DNA of 64,000 nt from Syngnathus acus (lineage: Eukaryota > Chordata > Actinopteri > Syngnathiformes > Syngnathidae), in NCBI RefSeq assembly GCF_901709675.1, contig NC_051095.1, forward strand, positions 24,434,456-24,498,455, written 5' to 3'. Positions 10,483 through 20,559 of this stretch are shown here, in pieces. A program made the translations under genes and the position numbers. Under the pieces are notes generated by a model. That model was not told the origin of the DNA and searched no databases. It saw only the letters and a program-made list of their open reading frames with translations. Each line of letters opens with the position of its first letter. Position 1 is the stretch's first letter.

Positions 10483-10659
10483 CTTCGTCTATGTCTGGGG
10501 GCAGCCCTCCGACAAACACTTTGCGAGAGTAGCGTTCTATGCGCTCCCCATTCAGGTGGGGGAAACAGTGTGCCGAGCCAAGTCCCCCGAGCCCCTGGTC
10601 AGTGGTCTCATCCTCCCCAAAAGAGCGCTCATCCTCCATGGGGAACAGAGAGGAATGGC
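10483..10659 (-). CDS. cpeb4: CPEB4-type protein, exon at start of RRM1 (177 nt)
   Basis: The acceptor is CCACTTGCTAG and the donor GACGAAG|GTACAG. It encodes HSSLFPMEDERSFGEDETTD, then GLGGLGSAHCFPHLNGERIE, then RYSRKVFVGGLPPDIDE. The last part is the RNP2 strand of RRM1. SSLFPMED and the GS-HCFPH-NGER block point to CPEB4 rather than CPEB2 or CPEB3, whose sequences differ here; this comparison is from memory. CPEB4 binds U-rich cytoplasmic polyadenylation elements in mRNA 3' UTRs and controls tail length and translation. Confidence 0.95.
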
Positions 10660-10825
10660 CTAGCAAGTGGATAAAGAAAAATAAAATGAAAACTGAAGTA
10701 TGCTTAATTGAAGGCAGATTTCATAGCAAACATGGGGCTGCGGTGCTGCCGCAGCAAAGTTCAATTATTTCAAAAAGCTTTTTTCTTTTTTTTTTTTTTT
10801 CCAACAAGTACATTACAGGATTTAC

Positions 10826-10849
10826 CTCGTCTTCTGCCATAGCTTCTCG
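10826..10849 (-). CDS. cpeb4: CPEB4 24-nt microexon
   Basis: Only 24 nt, between TTTTACATGCAG and GTAAATCC on the minus strand. In phase 1 it encodes ARSYGRRRG across the two junctions (8 codons added). Vertebrate CPEB2-4 genes have an 8-residue microexon of this kind that is included mainly in neurons. Length divisible by three keeps the frame when skipped. A TGC lies in the last bases before the acceptor, compatible with the SRRM4-type microexon signal; that is an inference. It was too short for ordinary ORF calling. Confidence 0.92.
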
Positions 10850-11004
10850 CTGCATGTAAAACATCACAACAAAACCTTAAAGTTCTGGGGTTATACAGCT
10901 GCCTCAAATTAAAAATGATGCTCTTAAAATACGCAAATGCATCAGTTTCTAAATTAAGTGGGAAGTGTATCAGGTATCAATTTCAATTATGCCTTGGTGC
11001 TTTT

Positions 11005-11014
11005 CATGCATGCA
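11005..11014 (-). promoter_or_regulatory. double TGCATG (Rbfox-type) site downstream of the 51-nt exon
   Basis: On the minus strand the intron reads TGCATGCATG 10-19 nt after the donor of the 51-nt exon, that is, two overlapping copies of TGCATG. This is the known Rbfox binding word; downstream placement usually favours inclusion. Function here is inferred from sequence and position. Confidence 0.6.
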
Positions 11015-11024
11015 AGTTACATAC

Positions 11025-11075
11025 CATTCATAGGCAGAGGCCCATCTCCACCCTGGTGAGAGAAGCTGAAGCGTC
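11025..11075 (-). CDS. cpeb4: CPEB4 51-nt cassette exon
   Basis: The acceptor is TCATTTACTGTAG and the donor CTATGAATG|GTATGT. It encodes 17 residues (GRFSFSHQGGDGPLPMN) and begins and ends in phase 1, as does the microexon, so all four combinations with the microexon keep the frame. A 17-residue alternative block upstream of the 8-residue one is characteristic of CPEB4. Upstream of this exon only 24 bp of original intron remain before the LINE at 11100. The first exon with the long N-terminal region is not in the window as far as I can see. Confidence 0.88.
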
Positions 11076-11129
11076 CTACAGTAAATGACAAAACAGGAAT
11101 CATCGTTATTACCTACTCTCTCTCTTACA

Positions 11130-11907
11130 GAAGCCACGCCCGCACTTCAGATCCACGAGGAGGAAGTGTGTCAGATGTTCCGGAGACAAAAGGTCAGGAA
11201 GGCACCAGGCCCAGACGGCGTGTCTCCCTCCTGCCTGGAAGTCTGTGCTGAACAACTGGCACCCACCTTTGCACAGACCTTCAACCGTTCCCTGGAGCCC
11301 TCGTGCTTCAAGAGCTCCATCATCGTACCGGTGGCCAAGAAGCCCGCCATCACAGGTTTGAATGACTATAGACCTGTCGCCCTGACATCTGTGGTCATGA
11401 AATCCTTCGAGAGGTTAGTGTTGAACCACCTGAAGGTCATCACGGGCCCCCTGCTCGACCCCCTGCAGTTTGCCTTCCGGGCAAACAGGTCGGTGGACGA
11501 TGCGGTCAACATGGGACTGCACTACATTCTTCACCACCTGGACACCCCAGGGACGTACGCCAGGATCCTGTTTGTGGACTTCAGCTCGGCGTTCAATACC
11601 ATCGCGCCTGACATCGTCCACCAGAAGCTCATCTAGCTTGCGGTGCCTGCCTCCACCTGTCAGTGGATCACCAGCTTCTTGACCAACAGAAGACAGCATG
11701 TGAGGCTGGGGACCATCACATCCAACATCCGGACCACCAATACTGGCGCCCCCCAGGGGTGCATCCTCTCCCCACTACTCTTCTCTCTACACTAACGATT
11801 GCTCCTCAGGCGACTCTTCTGTGAAGCTCCTGAAGTATGCGGACGACACCATTCTCATCGGACTGATCCGGGACGGCGACGAGACTGCGTACAGACAGGA
11901 GGTAGAG
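11130..11907 (+). pseudogene. LINE reverse transcriptase, first (duplicate) copy
   Basis: It reads PGPDGVSPSCLEVCAEQLAP, then IIVPVAKKPAI, NDYRPVALTSVVMKSFERLV, PLQFAFRANRSVDDAV, LFVDFSSAFNTIAPDIVHQK, which are RT motifs 0 to A. An in-frame stop follows LI (11636) and motif B (GAPQGCILSPLLFS) falls in the same frame after it. The catalytic YADDT of this copy is near 11838 in a shifted frame. The copy then runs straight into the second copy. Confidence 0.85.
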
Positions 11908-13428
11908 GTGTGTCAGATGTTCCGGAGACTAAAGGTCAGGAAGGCACCAGGCCCAGACGGCGTGGCTCCCTCCTGCCTGAAAGTCTGAAACTGGCACCCA
12001 CCTTTGCATGGATCTTCAACCGTTCCCGGGAACTGTGTGAGGTGTCCTTGTGCTTCAAGAGCTCCATCATCGTACCGGTGGCCAAGAAGCCCACCATCAC
12101 GGGTTTATGACTATAGACCCGTCGCCCTGACATCTATGGTCATGAAATCCTTCGAGAGGTTAGTGTTGAACCACCTGAAGGACATCACGGCCCCCTGCTC
12201 GACCCCCTGCAGTTTGCCTACCGGGCAAACAGGTCGGTGGACGATGCGGTCAACATGGGACTGCACTACATCCTGCACCACCTGGACACCCATGGAACGT
12301 ACGCCAGGATTCTGTTTGTGGACTTCAGCTCGGCGTTCAATACCATCGCTCCTGACATCGTCCACCAGAAGCTCATCCAGCTCGCGGTGCCTGCCTCCAC
12401 CTGTCAGTGGATCACCAGCTTCCTGACCAACAGGAGACAGCATGTGAGGCTGGGGACCATCACATCCGACACCCGGACCACCAATACTGATGCCCCCCAG
12501 GGGTGCGTCCTCTCCCCACTGCTCTTCTCTCTCTACAGTAACAATTGCTCCTCAGGCGACTCTTCTGTGGTTGCTCCTGAAATATGCGGACGACACCACT
12601 CTCATTAGACGCATCCGGGATGGTGACGAGACTGCGTACAGACAGGAGGGGGAGCGGCTGGTCCACTGGTGCAGCCAAAACCACCTGGAGCTGAACCCAC
12701 TCAAGACCGTGGAGATGACCGTGGACTTCAAGAGAGACCCTTCACCACTTCCACCCCTTACTATCCACAGTAATACTATTCTCTCCACAGACACCTTCAA
12801 GTTCCTGGGATCCACAATCTCTCGGGACGTGAAATGGACCAGCCACATAGACTCTGTCCGGAAGAGGGTCCAGCAGAGGCTGTACTTTCCGAGACAGCTC
12901 AGGAAGTTCAACCTGCCACAGGAGCTGCTGAAGACCTTCTATACTGTCATCATCCAGTCTATCCTCTGCATCTCCATCACTATCTGGTTTGGATCGGCCA
13001 CCAAACAAGACAAGCACAGACTGCAACGGACAATCAGGACTGCAGAAAAGATAATCGGGACCAACCTCCCATCTATCCAGGACTTGTACCTGTCCAGGAC
13101 CAGGAAACGTGCAAATAATACCTCTACAGACCATTCTCACCCAGGTTGCCGTCTGTTCGAGCAACTCCCCTCCGGACGGCGTTACAGAGCACTGTACGTC
13201 AAAACCAGCAGACACAGACACAGCTTCTTCCCCCAGGCTGTGGCTCTGATGAACTCACACCTCTCAGAGACATTACTGTGCAATAACATCCTGCTCTCGA
13301 TGCTTTACCTTTGGATTGTCCATATTATGTGTACTATGTGTCCTCTCTGCATCCATTGCAGCCTGGTCATCCTGGAAGAGGGATCCTCCCATCTGTGGTA
13401 TCTTCTCAAGGTTTCTCATTTCCCCTAG
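11908..13428 (+). pseudogene. LINE reverse transcriptase, second copy, to C-terminus
   Basis: It repeats motifs 0 to A (11908-12370), with a small deletion that breaks the frame near 11987-12110, then motif B and the catalytic YADDTTLI near 12588. From 12490 to 13428 one frame stays open for 312 codons: it covers motif C onward, with LKTVEMTVDFK, FKFLGSTISRDVKW, QQRLYFPRQLRKFNL and the C-terminal LFEQLPSGRRYRAL and SFFPQAVALMN. A 3' UTR of about 170 bp and the (ATTG)n tail follow. No endonuclease is present. Confidence 0.85.
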
Positions 13429-13602
13429 TAGGAGTTTTGAGTTTTTCTTGCCCTCCTGGGAGTTTAAGATCAGGGGATGTTTGAGAATAATTGTCAATTT
13501 TTGCGCATGTTGTCCTGAATGTTAGCTACTTAAATGTTGTACAGAGGCCGAGATCTACCGGATTCAAATTCCTTGTTTGGCATGCTCAAACTTGGCAAAT
13601 AA

Positions 13603-13605
13603 AAC

Positions 13606-13651
<46 letters not shown>
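13603..13651 (+). repeat. (ATTG)n tail of the LINE
   Basis: About 12 copies of ATTG with no interruption. Tails of this kind mark the 3' end of L2-type LINEs and arise during target-primed reverse transcription. Confidence 0.9.
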
Positions 13652-13654
<3 letters not shown>

Positions 13655-13666
13655 CAAAAACAGGAA

Positions 13667-14654
13667 AGGCTTCAAATCATGTAACTAACAGGAATTACCT
13701 TATTTCCCTTAAGGATCGTTTGTAGTGTGTGTAGTAGTTGTGACTCGGTTGTTACGACCCAACTTTTGTGTAATACCTTGATGTCTGCGACTGGAAATTT
13801 ACACAGATCTTTGGGAGAATATATAGTTTCATTTGGTTTATGAATTTATTTTCCTTACCACCTTTTTTCAGATTTATGTGCGGATACATTTGACTTTTTA
13901 GACCATGCCCATGTCAAAGGGAGATGAATGAAAGAAATCCAGAAAAACCTGTTGCTCAAGTCAATGTGTTTCTTCCAAGATTTATCTGTCAGCATGCAAA
14001 TCAATCATTTGGCGTTACCTCAGAATCCACCATTACCATCATTTGACCCCAATAGTAACCATTTGGATTGTTATTAATTAATTGTTAATTGTTTGGGGAC
14101 CCCTGGATTAAGGAACATCCAGATAAATTGGCAAGAGGTCCACTATCACGACCAACCTAGTAGACCAGGGTCCGTACATGAAAAAACATTCCAACAATAA
14201 TATTGCTTTATAACATTCTTTTTAGTTTTAAACATTTGCATTGCAAATATAACTATTTTTAACCACGTCTTTTTTGTAGGATTTTTTTAGAAATGCAAGA
14301 TTTTAAGTTCTTTAAAAAAATGTTTTTCATGTTTATAACAAAAATAGTTTATAAAACAAAAATAAAATGAAAATCAGACCCATAAAATTTGCAAAGCGCA
14401 GCATATGTACTATTACATATAAAACATTTTAAACAAAGAATTCAAGTATTTAACTGAAACGTGAAAAGTTAAGTGGGAGGTAATGATGTACCACAATGTG
14501 CAGCAGTACTACTTAGTCCAAACATGAACTTTTCGTCAACCCAAAAGAGTAGGATACCAACAATTCCATTGAAAAATTTCACAGGTATGGCAAGCGGAAG
14601 CACGACGGTCCGAATGGCCCAGTCCGGCGATTGTCCGACTGTCAGACTATGATC
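13667..14654. other. no gene seen (presumed cpeb4 intron)
   Basis: AT-rich sequence without recognised coding or element ends, apart from a short hAT-like word GGGGACCCCTG at 14096-14106. Confidence 0.5.
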
Positions 14655-14940
14655 TGTCAGGGATGAATGGAGCAGGGCAACCAAATACAGCCTGGACCAG
14701 GGTTTATTGAAGGGAAGGGGGGTAGTGGAGAACAGAGACACAGGCGGGGCAGAGGCTCATGGACAGCGGGCAAGAAACAGAATTCCACTCAGACCAGGAA
14801 CTCTTAACGTCCCAAAAACAGACCCCAACCCCGTGTTGGCAGGAGGGGGCAGCAGGCGGGAGCACAAAACGTTCAAAGGGGCCAGTCCAGTGGTCAAATT
14901 GCGGCCACAGGTTCCTTGCCGCTGGAGCCTGGCTGGGTGG
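14655..14940 (-). mobile_element. decayed LTR and internal fragment of the gypsy-like family
   Basis: The first part (TGTCAGGGATGAATGGAGCAG and the CAAATACAGCCTGGACCAGG stretch) is a reverse complement of the LTR end seen at 15340-15385. Near 14809 it passes into a match with the internal region next to the polypurine tract (AACGTCCCAAAAACAGACCCC). It abuts the complete element of the same family on the opposite strand. Confidence 0.65.
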
Positions 14941-14976
14941 CGGCCGCACATTACGCACATTACGTTGTCATATTGT

Positions 14977-16553
14977 TGTCACGCCCGTACCAGAGCACGC
15001 TCGGCCGGCAACTTCCCTCAGCCACACCCCTTCATCACCGTAATGTCTGTCACCTGTTTCCTCTTGTTACCTTATGTATTTAAGCCCTGCCCATGTGTTT
15101 CTCCATGTCAGTGTCTACTGTTGTCCCCCGTCTGTGTCCGCGCCTTGTGTTCCTGTCCTGCTAATCTAGTTTCCCCCCGGTTTTGTCTGGAGACTCATGG
15201 TCAGAATTTTATCCTTGTTCAAGTGGACTTCTGTCGGTCGGTCTGTCTGTCTGTTTGCTGGCCATGAGTCTCTATCCCGTCTGTGTAATCGGTTCACCAC
15301 CTGCCTCCCTCCCAACTCCCTTTCCCTTCAATAAATCCCGGTTCAAGTTGCATTTGGTCGCCCTGGCTCCACTCATTTCCTGACAGAAGACCGACCATCA
15401 CAGCGCTTGGACCACCCCACCACCAGCTCCTATCCGCGACGCCGGATGCACGTGCGCCATCGGGATCCACCCCAGCGTCGCCGGATCTGCGGCCGCCATC
15501 GGAGTTCCTCCCGGCGCCATCGGACTCACGGCCGCCGTCGGACTTCGCTCCAGCGACGCTGAACCCGCGGCCGCCATCGGAGTACCTCCTGGCGCCATCG
15601 GCTCCGCGGCTGCCATCGGACTTCGCTCCAGCGACGCCGGACGCACGTGCACCATCGGGATCCACCTTTGCGCCGCCGGATCCGCGGCTGTCGCTGGACT
15701 TCGGCCCAGCGCCATCGGACTCGCGGCCGCCATCAGGGCCCACCCCAGCGTCGGTGGACCCGCGGCCGCCGTTGGCCCTCGTGCCAGTAGCAGCCAAACC
15801 TGCGATCATCACCCGACCCCGCGTCCACGACTGCAACATGCTCGACTCCTGCCGCTGCGCACAGCTCCGACTCCCTTAATGCCGCCGATTGCGGTTCTGA
15901 CTCCCCGAATGCCGCCGATTGTGGTTCTGACTCCCCGAATGCCGCCGATTGCGGCTTTGACTCCCTGCATGCCGCCGATTGCAGCACGGACTCTCCAAGT
16001 TTCACCTTTGCCGCTGTGCGCGGGTAAGACTTTGCTGCTGCCAGTTCGGACTTTGCCACAGACCAGTGGGGTCATTTGGACTGGTGCGCTTCCCCCCTGC
16101 ACGCCACGTGGGGGTTTGGTTTTTTGGAACGTCGGGAGCCGTCCCTTGTGGGGGGGGGGGGGTACTGTCATGCCCGTGCCAGAGCACCTTCAGAGCCACA
16201 CCCCTTCATCACCTTAATGTCTGTCACCTGCTCCCTCTCGTTGTCTCATGTATTTAAACCTTGCCCGTGTGTTCCTCCTTGTCGGTGTCTACTGTTATGT
16301 TCTGTCCCTGTCCGCGCCCAATTTTCCTGTTCCTGTCGTCTGGTTTCCCCCCGATCTGTCTGGAGGCTCACGGTCAGAATTGTATCCTTGTCCAAGTGGA
16401 CTTCTGTCGGTCGGTCTGTCTGTTTCCTGGCTGTGAGTCTCTATCCCGTCTGTGTCTTCGGTTCCCCACCTACCTCCCTTCCAACTCCCTTTCCCTTCAA
16501 TAAATCCTGGTTCAAGCTGCATTTGGTCGCCCTGGCTCAAATCATTCCTGACA
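14977..16553 (+). mobile_element. non-autonomous gypsy-like LTR element, copy 1 (complete)
   Basis: The LTRs are 14977-15385 (409 bp) and 16166-16553 (388 bp), both TGTCA...TGACA, with an AATAAA signal in each. The 5-bp target duplication ATTGT is exact (14972-14976 and 16554-16558). A G-rich polypurine tract lies just before the 3' LTR. The 780-bp interior has no gag, protease, RT or integrase; it is a GC-rich, repetitive stretch that stays open in several frames. The junction after the 5' LTR (GAAGACCGACCATCACAGCG) resembles that of fish gypsy elements, which suggests mobilisation by an autonomous relative. Confidence 0.9.
15885..16010 (+). repeat. 30-bp minisatellite inside LTR element copy 1
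   Basis: About four units of the form GCCGCCGATTGCGGTTCTGA plus CTCCCCGAAT. The same unit, at 29-31 bp, occurs in the other two copies of the element (near 35530-35690 and 57230-58110). Confidence 0.8.
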
Positions 16554-16558
16554 ATTGT

Positions 16559-16905
16559 GAGTTATTCAGATAACTATAGCATAAATAACATGCTAACAAG
16601 TTTACCAAACTGTTCGTGTCACTCCAAATCACTAAATCCAATGAAATCTTCATCCTCTGTGTCACTTTTAAACAACTCCGCTAACTCCAGAGGTAGAAGA
16701 TGTGGCGCTTCCTCTTTTACGTTGCTTAGGTCAGACTGAAGTGTTGAAATTATCAACACAGGCCTAGAGCACCCTTAAGCGGTTTGGTGTAGAAATAACA
16801 CGTGAAATGACACGTGTTAATAATGTCACACATAAATCGCTCCAGAGTATAAGTCACACCCCCGGCCAAACTGGGAAAAAAACTGCAATCAAAATACTGG
16901 AGGAA
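16559..16905 (-). mobile_element. family X MITE-like relic with acidic coding tail
   Basis: On the minus strand 16735-16625 reads ...LPLELAELFKSDTEDEDFIG followed by FSDLE, the same acidic tail as in family X at 39905-39982. At 16845-16890 a decayed family X end is seen (ATAAATCGCTCCAGAGTATAAGTCACACCCCC). No termini or TA duplication could be fixed. Confidence 0.55.
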
Positions 16906-19601
16906 AATAGGTAAATTAATATAATAAATAATTTAGAACTTTTGATAATGTAAATGCTATGGAGCAGATTAGCTGGTCGTAAGTGAACTCATGTACGTTG
17001 CCTCACTCTGCCTTCTTCAAGCGCTAGACACAATTCCGTGTCACCACATACCATAACGCTTACACAACCAAGATAACCGACCACTCAATTTGATTTGAAA
17101 CTAATATTCAATCACTTGAATCAGACTTGGTTTTCCTTAATATCCCTAAAAGGTAGTGTAATCTCTACATTCGGTTGTGTGTTTTGCGAGACATTTTGTG
17201 GTTGTGCTGCTAGATGATGATTCCAGGGCTCACTCGCATTTTTTTTAATGTCCCGACTCACTGGCTTCAGCGCTTCAAGAGGGATACTTAAGTTTGAGAG
17301 ATTTTATTTCATGTCTTTTTCACACATGAATGTGCAGCATGTTTTGAAAGAAGCAAAAAATGTAAGAGTAGGATGCTGGGTTCAGGAATATTAGATGTTT
17401 GAGCATAAATAGAGAAATATATTACACAGTTCTCTACTTGAGAGAAAACAATAGGAAAGGTGTCACAGAGTGCATCTCACATTGGTAAAACTCCAACTGA
17501 GCAGGGTTAGAGCCACACAAAAAAGCACTTACAGCAGTGTGGTGGTTGCTTAACATTTATATCCAGTGTTGCATTTGAATGAGTTTAATGAATGAAATCT
17601 TTTGAAAAGTATTCACACATGAATAATATTTTATTATTTGATTCATAAATCAGTGAGTATTTTTTTTTCAACTAATTAACACAAATTACTGACCTCAAAA
17701 TTTGTGCATGCATCAATTACTTTTTCTGATCGGACCTACTGTAGTTGCCGTAGTTAGATATCAAAGATGGCAGACTTCTACCCTACTACTGAACGGAGTG
17801 AATCGTTGACAGTACGCCCATCACTTTGTAACGGGATTAAAACTCATCATATATCTGTGTCGAGATAAATTTGTCTCTGTGCGCTTTGAAAGTTCTCGTC
17901 CTACGTAACCCTCAAGGGACTAAAAGGCTAGGTGGACAGACTGCAACCAATAGAATAATGGGTTTGAACCCCACGTGTTTTGTTTTATACACACAAATGA
18001 TTATAGGCTATAGTTAATAAGGTTCAATGTTTATATTATATTAATTATTATATATTAATAAAACTACATTATTATAATGACAGATGTTAACAAAAAAATG
18101 ACAGGACAAATAGTCGCAACAGATTCAAGCAATCAACAAAGATAACAAATTAACAACCGCAGAAAGCCAAGGATTCTAGAAGTCCAGGGGTCAGTTGGGA
18201 AAATAACCAAGGGGAAACGACGCACTTGTTAAAACAGAAAAGAGTTCAAGGGGTGGAAATACCTATGGCCAAGTGAGCGTGGGGGTTTCGAGTTCCTATC
18301 ACAGTGTGGCGTGTGGGTAGCTCATCTAGTTTAGTTCAGTTAAGTTTAGTAGCTCAGTTTAGTTTTGGGTGGGGTTGGGGTCGAGTTCCTACCACAGTGT
18401 GGTGTGTGGGTCGCTGAAAGGTCAGCAAAAATAATAAAAAATTACATTTCAAAACCCAACGCTATGTTTCATAGCTTAATAACACAATATTAAAAAAAAT
18501 AATGAAGTCAAGTAAAGAAAATTTAAGCAAAGTGCACTTTGAAAAACATTCCGATCAAAATCTGATTTCTATCAAGGCTATTCATTGTTCAACAATGCGA
18601 TACGTGCAGCTACACAGTTCATTCAAACAGTGGTAACCGAACATCCATATCTAATTAAACAGACAACCAGAAAGGCAACATAATGCCGGAAAACAATCAT
18701 TAAAGGTACTGCCCTGAATTCGGCTGAGAAAGTTTGTATACTTGTGCGGAGTGTCTAAAAGGAATAACCACTACGTATCCCCGGTGTCGACTCACTGTCG
18801 AGCGCGAGTTGAAATGCGCACACGCAGACCTCCCTTATACTAAGCTGGTGTAAGTTTGGTTTGTGTCTCAGGGACATCTTTCCTTAGAAGAAAATCAACA
18901 CGCATTGAAGTAGTAGTTGGACAAAGGGATTGATACGAGGCGGATGGCAATTGGGGTGCTCTCGCCTCCCATAAGATAACATTTCCAACAATAGGAAAGA
19001 ACTATTTTCCCTTATGAATAATATTCCAGTGTTTATTTTTTTAGGAGAATCCTATTGCATGTCATTGACAAAGTAATGAGAATTCATATACATAGGCAGT
19101 GTTATACCTGAACAAGTTCAGTGAACAAAAGCTCAAGAAGTCATTCATATTTTGGAAGAACTTGGACTGAATGTAGACTGAATTTTTGCTCATCCACTTT
19201 CAGCCAATGTTTTTGTGAACGGGCTCATTCTGGGGCCAATGAACGTTTTTTGATGGGCAGTTCATTTTCGTTCAAGAGTGCCAAGTATTCTCTTCTTAAA
19301 CTACAAAAGAAAACCTACTAAATACACTGTAAACAAGTCTTATTAGGCTTGGGGAAAAAAATTGTTGGCAGCTCTGGCCACAAACTGCCGCACGGCACAT
19401 GCGTCGTCAAAATTCAATTAAATTTAAAGCGTTTGTCATATGTACAATGAAAGCACTTTCTTTGTACAATGAAATTCTTTTGCTATCCGTTAGGATGCCA
19501 GTGAAAAAAATTGAAGAATAAATAATGAAATAAAATAGAATAAAAAAAAGTAAAATAAATTAGGGGCATTAATCTGTTAAAAAAAAAACAAAATAAAACG
19601 A
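16906..19601. other. no gene recognised; one imperfect direct repeat
   Basis: Mostly AT-rich apparently unique DNA. A phrase of about 45 bp (GGG-TTCGAGTTCCTA-CACAGTGTGG-GTGTGGGT) is present at about 18286-18322 and again at 18376-18413. The frame at 19121-19321 (66 codons) has no recognisable relatives. Confidence 0.5.
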
Positions 19602-20546
19602 CCGTTTTTTTCCATGTATAATGCGCAAAATTTAACTCATTTATTGTCCTAAAATCTGGGGTGCGCATTGTACCCATGTATATGGGTAAAAGAAATTTAC
19701 AATTTTAAAAAGAAATTTTTTTTCTTTTTTTTTTTTTTGTGAAGAAAATCATGGTACAACAATTTTTGAAGAAAATCTTGTCACGGACGGTTCTTTACAA
19801 CGTCACTTTCCTCTCTTTTCATTTTAACCTAACTGATCGCGGTGGTGCCTTTCTGGGCAGTCGGAGAAATCAACGCCAACAAAAAAATACATCCAGCCTA
19901 GTTAAGAAATCACCAGAAAGATCACCATGACAATTGTGAATAATAAATAAATAATTATATATATTATTATTATAATAATAAATAATTGTGATAAATAACT
20001 GGAACATCACTCAAATATTGGTGATCCCGTTGAGAGTCTCACATATTTCTTCGCTATCGAGTTTGCTACTGCATGCGCAGTGATACTGACCGGCAGAATA
20101 ACATCCGGTTGTTCCCAAAGATGATCTTTTTTCTGAAATAATTTTATGTTTACGGACTTAAGTAACCCGGCCGGGTCGTACCAAAGACTATAAAAATGGG
20201 ACCCATTGCCTCCCTGCTTGGCACTCAGCATTAAGGGTTGGAATTGGGGGGTTAGATCACCAAATGATTCCCGAGCGCGGCACCGCTGCTGCTCACTGCT
20301 CCCCTCTCCCCCATGGGATGGATCAAAATCACACGGGGATGGGTCAAATGCAGAGGACAAATTTCACCACACCCAGACGCGTGTGTGACGATCATTGGGA
20401 CTTTAAAAAAAAAAAAAAATTTAAAAAAAAAAAAGTCAAAATTTGGGTGCGTATTATACATGGGTACAGGCCTTTTTCCAGCATCGACATGCCATTTTTA
20501 GGGTGCGTATTATACATGGGGGCGCATTATACATGGGAAAAAACGG
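19602..20546 (+). mobile_element. family Y MITE-like element, both ends present
   Basis: Terminal inverted repeats CCGTTTTTTTCCATGTATAA at the left and GCGCATTATACATGGGAAAA plus AACGG at the right. The right flank is TA; the left flank is GA, probably a mutated TA. The interior repeats the GGGTGCGTATTATACATGGG motif near the ends. A SINE at 20166-20434 interrupts it: the uninterrupted order is seen at 9690-9790. Confidence 0.8.
20166..20434 (+). mobile_element. tRNA-derived SINE, head truncated, in family Y
   Basis: It starts inside the B-box region (CCCGGCCGGGTCGTACCAAAG) and then matches the SINE at 60921-61260 almost base for base through to GGGACTTTAA; poly-A-rich DNA follows. The RNA polymerase III A box is missing, so it was probably truncated at its 5' end on insertion. 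Confidence 0.8.
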
Positions 20547-20559
20547 TATTTACATTTAT

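Larger units (their letters stand above)
11100..13651 (+). mobile_element. L2-like LINE with tandemly duplicated RT region
   Basis: The element is 5'-truncated and ends in a long (ATTG)n tail (13603-13651). A target duplication of about 14 bp, TGACAAAACAGGAA at 11086-11099 and TGACAAAAACAGGAA at 13652-13666, brackets it. The block 11166-11907 is repeated at 11908-12648 (offset 742 bp), with many substitutions between the copies. It is antisense to cpeb4. Confidence 0.88.

Noticed and set aside
10451-10666. 71-codon frame continuing past 10483 on the minus strand
   Set aside because: The last 10 or so codons (after PPDIDE) are intron read-through; the splice donor at 10481-10482 and the next exon's phase show the true exon end.
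14090-14110. hAT end-like word GGGGACCCCTG
   Set aside because: Isolated; no partner end or target duplication.
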